Assembly (NCBI GenBank): GCA_023079485.1
Contig: CM041083.1
Coordinates: forward strand, 151,112,552 to 151,176,551
Length of the DNA stretch: 64,000 nt
Direction of reading: 5' to 3'
Origin: Archilochus colubris
Taxonomy: Eukaryota; Chordata; Aves; Apodiformes; Trochilidae
The position numbers were made by a program, and so were the translations under genes. Positions 53,489 to 64,000 of this stretch are shown here, piece by piece. How positions within the stretch are numbered: the stretch's first letter is position 1; each line of letters begins with the position of its first letter. The notes under the pieces were generated by a model, which ran no database searches, had not been told where the DNA came from, and worked only from the letters and a program-made list of their open reading frames with translations.

Positions 53489-56400
53489 TTTGACACTCCC
53501 TTCCTGGTTTGGGGATCCTGCAGGATTGCCAGTTACTGTCTAGTTACTAAATTTTGTCTCAGTGACTACGGAGAAAAATGCACATTTGTGTTATCATTTT
53601 GACAAGAAGTTTGGTAGCAAATCTTAAAGTTAGGCAACATTTTTCTTTTCATCTTTTTATTTGTTTCTGCCTGTAAATTGAATGTGTTAATCTTCTTACA
53701 AAGCTTAGCAGAAACTTGCAGCCAGTGTTACATGGAAATAGGAAAATATATTTATGTTGGCATTGTAAGAATACAGCATTACAAATCTAAAACTTTAATG
53801 TGAGTAAATCTGTAGTACAAATGCAGGGAATTGGCAGCTAGGAGAAACCCACATATGCTCCTCTTTCACTTCATAAGTGCTTACACGTAAACCAGGATAT
53901 TTTTAAAGGAACAGAAAGCTGTATCAGTGGTAAACTGTTGACATTTTCCAAGTACAGTGATGCATAGCTGTCTTATCACCTAAGAGCATAGAAAGAAATC
54001 GTGAGGGCCAAAGATCCAGTTATTCACTTACTCAGATGATGATAAAACAGAAAAGAGACAACAGCATAAGGCAAATACATGAGGCAATAGCACTGCATGG
54101 ATCTGTTTACATTTTGCTCCTGAAGGATTTACTCTATGCTTTTACAAGATAGGATAAATTGCAGAAATGAAAATGCTGAAAGGAAATTAGGACACATGGG
54201 AAAAATGCTAAAAACCACATTCCTACCAAATAGATAATTTTAAGGCAGATATCAGCAACTGTGTGCTAATCCAATGGAAACACAAACAAATCTTCTTGAA
54301 ACTTGCGTGAAACTATATTTAGATAGACTCGAAAAGCAGATATACTATTGATATTGCTTAATTTTTCTAATTAACTTGCAATTCCTTTACAGATTTGAAA
54401 TTGAGTTTGCTTCAGTTAAAGTCAATGGTATTTTGCCACTAAACACAACATCAGCATTAAGGCTTACATTGCAACTGAAAGCAATGGTAAAGAACAATTT
54501 GAAACTCTTTATATTTTGTAATTTCCAGGTATATGGGATTTTTTCCTTAATAAAATAACTTATTTTTCAAATATCTCTTAATACATGTAAAAAATGATAG
54601 CTAATAAATGTGTTTCTCTACTATATAGAGAAAAGGCACACCCCCTTTCAAAATGCTGTTTGTTTTTTTTAAGCTCTGGCTTCAAATAGCATGCATGAGG
54701 ATAAGTAAAATTATAACCAACATCTTTTTAGTGCACCTTACCAGCAATGTCATCTAAATATATAAGTAGAACTGTATTTCTTTGTATATAGTAAGAATTC
54801 CTATGCAAGATCAAAGAAGAGCAGTCTGTACTCAGTACTTCATTTAAAATTAAATGGTCTTATCTACAAATTTGTCCTATCCTAACATTAGCCAACAGAT
54901 CTCTGATGTTATATATCAGGACTTTGATATGAATGTTGAAGATGGAGCTTCATAGTCACACCTACTGCAAAATCCTGAAGGAAATTTTTTCATGTAATGC
55001 TTTGAAAATTTATGACTAATTGTGTACTTGACTTCTGATTACTTTGAGGACTTCTCATCAAAAAAAGTATGTGAAATACCTAGGTTGCTGCAACAATATT
55101 TTAAAACTGAAAGCCATACACATATTTTGAAACTACTTTTATATATTGGTTATCTTATATATCTACTGATTAACTAAAACTTCCTTCTCCTCTGCTTTCC
55201 CAGAAACAAACCACCATCCATGTGAGCCAAAGCTGTAATGTAAGGGTGTTGTTCCTGATTATTATTAGTTACAAATAAATCATGGAATGTGATATGGAAT
55301 AAAAGAGCTTGAAAAAGATTGTGAGAATTAAGAGCAGAGAAAAAAAAAAGAATAAAACCCAGTGTTATATAAAAGATAAAACTAATCCTCTATTGGTTAA
55401 GAAAAAATATTGCTTTATACTACATAACAAAGATTTTACACCTAGTGTTGCGAAGTGACACTATTTTTTAACTTCAGGAATAAAATATTTCTCTTATCCC
55501 AAAAATACTCTCTGTGACCTTCATATTTAATGCTGTCTTTGCAATATGGTATCATATTAAGTCTCATCCACAGGTTAAAAGGCTCTTCAGATTATCTTCT
55601 GTTTTACTGTGGCTTAATCAATATATCTTTCTGAAAACAATGTATATAGACGACTCCTCAGAACACCAAAATTACCATGTCAGCTGAGACTGTGTATGAA
55701 AGCACTAGTTTTTATCCAGGGACATACTTTAATAACCTTCTAGCCCCAAGAGAAACCTAAATCTGCAAGTAGCAGGTATGTGCAACTTTCCCTTTCTAAT
55801 TTCACAATATCACAGGATATGTTATCAACTCAGAGATTCTTTTAATTGCACAGGGCACAGTAATTGTTACAAATTGAAGAAAATATACGTAGCCTTCTAT
55901 CAATGGAAGGGAAGCACCTAACAGCAGTTAAACAGAGGAACAACAGCATTGCCAAAAATACCACTATCTGTACAGATGTCCTCAAATGGTGTTGCAAAAC
56001 AAGTGTCTGTCTTTAAAAGAGAGTATTACCTACTTATTAGTTGTGAACAGCTAATAGATCTCCAAAATGCTTTGTTGGTGCTTTCAGCATTTCTCCAGGC
56101 ACAGGACAACTGAAGTTTGGTTGCAAGACTTTAACTATGATCTCTGCTCTTTGGAAACCCATGAAGTTGCAAGTACTTGGATTTGCTGTTGTTGAGACTG
56201 TTGTTAAAATGCACATGGCTTGTGAGCTTGAGAGGTCAAGGAGGAGCCACAATAATCTGTAGGCATGCTCAAATGAATTTTACACAGAATGCTTGCTGTA
56301 TCTGACACAAATGTGTCCTCTGACACAAATCCAGTGGACTTCAATTTGATATATTGTTCTGATTTGTAGGCAGGAAGTTCTCATCTGGTTTTCAGTCTGA

Positions 56401-59400
56401 ACTGTATACATACTGTGGCCTGGTCTACAAACACAGCTTGCACAGTGTTTTAAGCTTTTAAAACATTAGTTGCTAACAATACTTTTCAGTGTGATTTATT
56501 CCCCAATAGACCAGTCTTTATTTGTTGGATATTGTTACCTGGACGCTGATATTTACAAGCAGAGAAGAACCTTAAGTTTTGAGGGAGTTTGGCAGAGGTT
56601 GAGCTAATAGTGTTCAAACTTTGTAGCATCTTTGAACTGTATAATAAATCTTGATTCTGAGTGCTTCATATGGGTTTCAGGGATTTAAGAGATTGTGAGT
56701 TAATTGTTTTGCCTTTCTTTCTGAATGTTCCATGAGAGCTTTCCTGCATGAATCTCACGTCTCTGAGGATGCTGAACTAAAAACAATACATTGACACAGT
56801 CATTTAATTCTTCTCATCAATAAGAAGTGCTCTTCCAAACAATGGGAATTTTGATGTCATGAATATCCAAACCAGTTTGTATCCTTTGCATTCAGTCTTA
56901 GTCTTCAGCTGATGATGATAGCATAGATGTAATCTAAATTCTTCATGTTCTTCCTCTTTGATAACAGATGCATGTGTGTGTTGAGAGGTGTCTGGGTGTA
57001 GCTCTACATGTGTGTGAGTAACTCTGTATGTAGGCACTTACACGTGTGGATCTGTATATTCTGTAACTAAAGTAGGAGTTTATATGTAACTTCCTGGGAA
57101 TTCCACCGTGAGTTTTAAGGCTGTATGAAATTAGTAGAAGGAGGCAGAAATGAAGCAAAACCAGTCCTTTAAACACTGCTTACAGATGGTAATCAGTATC
57201 ATTAGTTTCTCTCGTTCACCACTGGAAGTTTGTAGGTCCAATTAGAGTAATAATAAGCACACTGAAAAAGACTTACTAGTTCTATGTTTCGTACGTGGTA
57301 CTAAATAAATAAAATACAACTCCATGAAGGATTCAAGCACATTACTAATTATTGTTCTGCAATGATTCTGTCAAAAATCAACTGAAGTTAAAATATTTTG
57401 ACTACTAAAAAGACTGAACCGTGTTGAGGACAAAGTACCCAAATGAGAAACAGACTGAAATGAAATTTGTTTGTATTTAAAAGGAGTTCATTGCTCTTTT
57501 CTGAAAATATCTCTCCCTACCCAAGAGAAAACTCTACTGGAAATATTTTAGTCCTCAATTAAAATGCAAATTTTAAGTGATAACTGCACTTAAACTTACC
57601 AGCTGTAACTTTCAGTGGGCTTTTTCAGTCTAAGTTAAACCCAAGTTTCATAGTACTGAAATAGGGGTTACCTTCCAAACGACTGATTAACGCTTTGGGG
57701 CTTTTTCTTCAATAAGATTACATTAGTTCAAAATTAAAAGGGAGTTCACTAAAAATAGAAAAAAAAAAGCGATGTTTAAGCAAAGTAAGTCCTTAATTTT
57801 CAACTTTTTTACAGAAGAAGCAATTCCACAAGGTACTGGAAGTTTGGTGACAAACAATGTATTTTTTCCAAACGGCGTATTTTTCAAACAGTAACAAACA
57901 ATTAGTGCAGATGATTGGGGTTTTTTGTAGTTGTTGACTGACAGCTCCAGCAAATTACTCAGAATACTTTAATTAAGGACTTTTTTTTCTTTTTTTTACT
58001 TAAAGGATATGCTTTCAGTTTTTGTTTCCTTTCTGGTTCTTTGAAGTTCCACTATGAGACTACTGAAAGAATTAGAATTTTTCCTCAAGAATAAAACATA
58101 TGCAAAATGTTAAAGGCCAGACTATCGAACTATCCACTTTACCCTTCTCATTATCAGTATGTTAACCAAGAAACAGCAAGGCAGGTTCCCAATAAGCCTT
58201 AATTCCATTTAAAGGGACAAAAATAAAAGAAAAAAAAGTTGCTGAGAGTTTACTAGAAGTGTTTTATCTGTAGGGTGTCTAAAGAATACCAGCTGAATCA
58301 AATAATATGCTCTAATATGGGAACACCAAGGTTTTTTTATGCGGCAGTCAAATGAGAAAAATAATTTTCCTTCTTTCCTTCCTTCCTTGCATTGCTCTGA
58401 TGATTTCTTTCACAGCATAAATGATTGCCAAATTAGATCAAATCTGTCATACAGTATTAGCTGACCAACATACCTACTTTAACTGAAGCAAATGTTTGAT
58501 GACAACAACAATCATAATCATCATTTAAGTGCTGAGAAGATTGTTATCCAATCTAAGAGTCAGTGGGTTCCCTCTGGCACTTGTGAACATTAGTCATTTT
58601 TTCTACAGCAAACTGGAAATAGAGATGCCCTATCACATTAATATTATGATCATTTTTAGTTATCTTGTTCATACAAGCATACATTGAGCATACATTAAAA
58701 AGAATGAGAACTTCTTCACTTCCAGTGATTCACAACTCACCACTAACTGCTCCCTAGATATCTGCAAATTATAAAGTTTCTAACATGGGCCCCATATGAG
58801 AAGCTGTAGTGGCATATGGAAAAGCAGGAATATGGTGATTTGGTTTAATTTTCTTAGTGAGGGGATTTATCTCTTTGCACAATATGTCAATCACATTAAC
58901 TCCCTCTGAAAGAGTCGAAAGAATGAGACTGATCCCTGAGGTTTGTACTGAAATGTTCTTTTAAAATGATACCATGGTAAATTACCACGACAATTAAAAT
59001 ACTACTTATTATAGCTAATTTTGTCCATTTTTATCACAGTTAAAACAAACATTTTAGTTTCTGCTTAGATCTTAGGTTTCTGAGACATCAGTTACCATAA
59101 AAATTTCAATTTCTACAGCTCCCATACTTAGAACAAAGCTTCAAGCCTGCATCTTTCAAATCTCATATGTATTATAAAATGGAGATTTCAATCCAAATCA
59201 TAATTTGCTTTTAATGAAAAAGTTTACTTGAATCCCCACAATGGAGATGTAATAAGGTTGTGCGACAAAGTATTAGGAGCAAGAAACATTCATCAGCACT
59301 AAGAGCCTGCAGTAAATTTTTGTCAGCTGTGAGCTGTATGAAATATAGTACTCAATAGGAACAAAACAGGAAGATAGGACTATAGGGATTTGAGGCTTGT

Positions 59401-62400
59401 CAGCCAATCTAGCCAGCAAGCCCATCTGCTAGTGGGCTGGTTTGGAACCACTCTGAATCTGCTGTGAAACATCACTGGTTACAACTACTCCAAGAATTGC
59501 ATTTGATTCCTACTCTTCCAAAGTAGGGGGGAAAGACCAGATACATATCACTTTACTTTGTCCTGCAGCTCAGGCAGCTCTAAATAAAATGCCATAACAG
59601 CAGCACCACTTTTGCTGTAAACTTCATCCTCCTGAAAGAGAGTCTTTAAATAATTATATGAGCCCAAAACTTTCAAAAAGACTTTAAAAAACTGAATCTG
59701 GGTCAAGAGTCTTTCTGCTTTCAGAACTGGTAGGGAATCAAAAGGAAAATCATACGTAGGGTTTCACATGCACATTTTGTAAGCATTTCATATTTAAATC
59801 AATGAAATCTATAATTTAGACTAATTATTCTTGACATTTTGAAATTCTGAAAATACTGAACTTCAACAGAAATGTTGCTTATGCATACACCATGTGGTAG
59901 TTTTAATAAGGGAGAATATGTAATTGTACAACACAATAACTTCATAATTTGTAATTAAAAGGTCTACTACTCTAATTACTTGCACTTAACTCCTAATTAG
60001 GTGTAATATAATTGTTTATATAAAATATCAGAAACTGAAAAAAAAACAGATTAATAATGAAAAGTGGGGAAAAAATAACCTTATTATTTGAAACTACACT
60101 CCTTTTTGAAAAAAAATAACAGTTTCAGTGGTTACTCTGAGAGGTACATAGGATGTGTGCTGAAGCATGAATTTAATAGGGTCTTTTGCTACAGTGAGAA
60201 GTTCTTCATCATAGGATGAACTCTGGCCCTCTTCTCTTTTGCCATAACCCATCTCTCAAAGTACTTCAGCTATCCTTATAGGATTATAGCTTGTCTATTA
60301 CTGAATCTTTATAACATAAATGCAGGTGATTCTGTCCACAGTAAATTTGGGCATGACTTGCTATATCATTTTGTTACTGGTTTTAAGAATTCGAGAATAT
60401 AAGAATATGAGATAAAGCAATGCATACCAAAATATGTGCAGTACACATCACCTATATAAAGGACTGTTGGTAAACTTTTGCACAGACAACTGTTATGAAG
60501 ATTAAGAGGTTGATTTAGACTTAAAGATAGTACAGAATCACCAGAGGTAATCATAAATTGCTATTCAAATGGCAATGCAGACCCCGGTGACAGGAGTAAT
60601 ATCCACACTGCCAACAATGATATGTTCAGATGAAAAGTGGACAAGCTTGGAAAATACTAGGATGATATAATTTGGGGATATCTTGTTCCTTTTTGTCTCA
60701 TTTTTTTTTCACAAACAAGGAACCAGGGATCTAATAAGAGATTTGCTTAAAATGACAAGAAGACAAGAGAGGTTTTCCTGTTGTGTTAGCACAGGTGGAG
60801 GGCTGTACTTGATGTGTTTCATTAGGAACATGCTCGGTGCACTGCAGAGGCATGCAAAGAAATAAGAAAAGTGACAGAAGAGGAGCTGGGCTTTAGGACT
60901 GGCATCATTGATGACACTGGGGTGGCATGGCTTGAGATTTATGTGAAAGCCAAACTGACTAGACAGTGCAAAGAACAGAGACATATAATTAAAGAAAACG
61001 TGTTCTAACAGAGCAGAGTTTGGGGTCAGTTTCATGCTATAGAAGATTTTTGATCAGATCTTTTTTTTTCAACAAATAAAGAAATATTTCAAACCAAAAA
61101 ACGATAGAAATCAGTTGTTCAAGAAAATAATTTTTGTCTTTCTTGATATACCAAGTATTTCTTATTAGACATCACTTCTTGTAGTATCTTGTTGCAATAG
61201 AATATGACCCTTGCATTACGTACCAGCAGGTATAACATTTTTCGATGAATTTTATTTCCTTTCAACCTGGATTGATGAACTTACTTACATCATTGATTAA
61301 AATGGGAAGAAATGTCAAAATAAAAATATCTTTTTAAAAATATTATAGCTAAACATTCACAATGATGGGGCCATTAAGATAATCCTATATTTAAAACAAA
61401 CCTGATATGTTATCATTACTGTATTTACTCCAGTGTTATCTTTAGTTACTTTTTCATTAAAGGAATTCAGTTGATGTCATCAAAAATCAATGCACTTATG
61501 TCACCTGCAAACCCTTCCTTAGAAGAGAACAATTTGAGCAGAAGGAACTACTAAGCAAACCAGAAACAAATAGCAAAGGATTCAGTGCACTACGGCAAAT
61601 TAAAATGGGATATTTCAAATATTTCCTAGAGATCTGAAAGCATGTCTTCCACACAAAAATTATTTAGATGTATTATCCTTGACTTACAAAGGTATTAATT
61701 ATTCAATTTATATTCCAAAATCTACATAAACAAATAAAACCTACACAAATGATATTCAGTTAAAAATCTTTTTAAAAGTGTCTCTGAAAATGCACATTAT
61801 CTTTTTGTACCATTTTGGATTCCTCATTAAAAGACCTTTCATAACCTGAGTTACATTATATACTACAATTCTAAAAAAAACATTAGTTCCAAATAAGTAC
61901 ATAGTTAAATTTAGTTGTGTATATTTTCAATCTGCATCCACCATAGCACAGTCAGACACAGGAACATTAGAGCAAATAGCAAATTACAGACAACAGGAGA
62001 ATTGCAAGCTAATACATTTGACTCTCTAAGCAATATTTAATCTCACTGCTAGGGAACATTAAGAAGAATTCCCCATTATGTCTGTAAACACAGATTGAAA
62101 ATTTGACATGATGATACTGTCAGTACAGCTAATATTAGTGCTGAAAAAAATATTTAGGACATAAGATTCTCATCAAAGAGAGAATCTGAGATCCATGTCT
62201 GTTTCTCCCTTCTCTCCTCCTCATCCCAGCTAGAATATTAAACTAGAGAAATCAAGCTGAAAAGAAGATCACACTTTAAAGCATGGACAGAATCGAAAAG
62301 CTCTACAAATCCAGCTAAAAGGTGTATTTCAATTCTATTTCATTTCTGAAGCAGAAATGACAGGCTTGGTATGGACAGTGTCACCAGTCTGTGCCTGGTG

Positions 62401-64000
62401 CTGCAGAACATGAAACCCATGACCCAGCAGCAAACGTGCTCCCAGCATTAGGGCACAGCTTCATTGGGAGGGCAGAGATGGTCACAGCAGCACAGCCACT
62501 ACAGTTTGATTTCTATTTAAGACTATTCTCAGTCCTGCAATAGTTGGGCTGCAATACAAAAATGCTCTGATTGGAATGCTGTGTAGATTACCAGTGACTA
62601 GGATGGTAAAGTTCCCAGAGAATTGTGCCACAATATACAACACATCCCTGACTACAGAGGGGTTGCTCCAGAAGTGCTAGAGAATTAACAGTAATGAGCA
62701 CTTTGTAAAAGGAAAGCTAGCCAAATTATACACTCTGGTTTTCCTTCAAACCTCACAGAACGTGAGCTTTAATAACATTAATACTTAATGTATGCCATAG
62801 ATCCAAAGCTTTGCTCCGACGGATTTGTCTTACAGTTGTGACTCCTGGGTACCTCCCAACCATAATGCTGACATTTCCTAACATTTGAGCATGTGACTTT
62901 CCAGCCTTTTCAGACTTTGTTTATAGGGATCCATTGCTCTTTTAAAAGCCACTGTTTTCTGTATATAAACAAAGAAAGTAAATGTCACGTATGCTTTGTG
63001 AAGCCATAATGAGCTCTGCACTAAATGTTAGATGCACTGGATCTTCCAGCTAATTATGAATTTTGCAGGCTATGTATACATTAGCAAGTAATTTGGAGCA
63101 ACAGAAGAAGACCAGCAGATCAAAACAGATGGCACTGATGCCCCTGGAATGATATATATGATCTGGGAGTTATACCTCAGATAGGATTTGACGTAGTTGT
63201 CTAAACTGACTGTTCTCACCAGACAGATGGGAACTGATTGATTCAAAGGACATATTCATTGATAATGACCTTTAACTCTCCAAGAAGGGTTAGAGTGTAC
63301 TTAGCCTGTGACTGGAGTGAAGTTGGTTTTAGTTGGGTTTGGTTTTATTGTTGTGGTGGGGGAGTTTGAAGGTTTTATTGGTTTCCTCTGAAAATGCAAA
63401 CAGCTCTGTGACCCACCACTCCGATATGCCATAAGTGGGGATGATTTGAGGATTTTGTCCCAAAGAGAACCAGTCACATAGACACAAATTAACAGAATCA
63501 TTTGGTCAAGAAAGATGATATTTTGTTAGTCTATTTGACAGATATTTGCAGAGGAATAGTGATTTTTTTTTTCCAAAATTCTGAAGAAAATGTGTAACTT
63601 TAGACCTCCCTGATCAGTCTTCCCATTTCCCTTATTTTTAATTTAGTCAAATTTCCCCTCCCCAGTTTTTTTAATTTCTTTAGGCCTGTAAATTGCCAAT
63701 TTCCTGACTGGCACTCCACTTTGTCCCTGTATTTGAATGAGGCTTCTCCTCAGTGATCATGTGCACAACCTAAAGAACGAGAACATGATGAGCTTTCAAT
63801 TTCCTCATTTAGCCCTGCTATAACACAACCAGAGAGCTCTCTTAGCAGTGAAGGATTTGAATTTTGCAGTTCAGTTCCCAAGGAGTTAATAAATTTAAGA
63901 AGGCAACATTGATGATAAAAAGTATCGAATACATTCAGAGAAGGAGGAAGTAGATAAACTTGGGCCCTTCAGCTAAGAAAAGAGATTACCGAGAAAATAT
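53489..64000. other. Intronic sequence without recognisable gene
   Basis: About 10.5 kb of AT-rich intron 1. It includes a CCTT run (58369-58388), a GT-rich stretch (about 56965-57055) and scattered short frames (56804-57176 minus, 57723-57953 minus, 60709-61035 minus) without recognisable motifs. The last ~40 bases weakly resemble CR1 (GGGCCCTTCAGC..AGAAAAGAGA), too little to call. No GPC6 exon 1 is present. Confidence 0.5.
58369..58388. repeat. CCTT simple repeat
   Basis: CCTTCTTTCCTTCCTTCCTT, a short pyrimidine tetranucleotide repeat. Confidence 0.85.

Noticed and set aside
63940..64000. Possible start of another CR1 at the right edge
   Set aside because: GGGCCCTTCAGC..AGAAAAGAGA is CR1-like but covers under 40 bases with mismatches; the window ends before it can be confirmed.

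Overview
This window is vertebrate genomic DNA, almost certainly from a bird. It is AT-rich and depleted in CpG. It has no bacterial-type gene packing and no Alu, L1 or B1/B2 elements. Nearly all recognisable interspersed repeats are CR1 LINE fragments, several of them ending in the 8-bp terminal repeat ATTCTATG (or its complement) that is typical of avian CR1. The single coding segment I can support is a 159-bp exon at 34149-34307 on the minus strand. It encodes 52 whole codons of a glypican core protein, and its motifs ([20 protein letters not shown]) match exon 2 of GPC6 (glypican-6).

Layout: GPC6 runs right to left. Positions 34308-64000 are the 3' part of intron 1 and positions 1-34148 are the 5' part of intron 2; neither intron ends inside the window. 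I found no trace of GPC6 exon 1 or exon 3. GPC6 introns are known to be very large in vertebrates, so 63.8 kb of intron around one small exon is expected.

The introns carry at least twelve CR1 fragments. Seven lie on the minus strand (1-303, 2628-2810, 4193-4290, 7385-7790, 13806-15055, 22674-22870, 42803-43197) and five on the plus strand (17380-18115, 30805-31350, 38915-39690, 44220-44540, 53056-53488). They span several ages. The 13806-15055 copy still shows a reverse-transcriptase motif. The 22674 and 53056 copies belong to one young subfamily, while others are heavily decayed. All coding remnants are broken.

Outside CR1 there are A/T homopolymer tracts, a long AT/TATG compound microsatellite (51161-51258) and smaller simple repeats. 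A few structures are not explained by known families: a palindromic hairpin enclosing AATAAA next to a CpG-rich patch (42538-42704), a CRE/TATA/AATAAA cassette (19482-19657), an exon-like segment with good splice sites on the plus strand (24580-24686), and a pair of diverged copies of an unidentified dispersed repeat (4646-4717 and 43243-43320). Most other open reading frames of 60-145 codons look like chance openings in AT-rich intron. I see no CRISPR array, operon, tRNA, rRNA or other discrete novel system.
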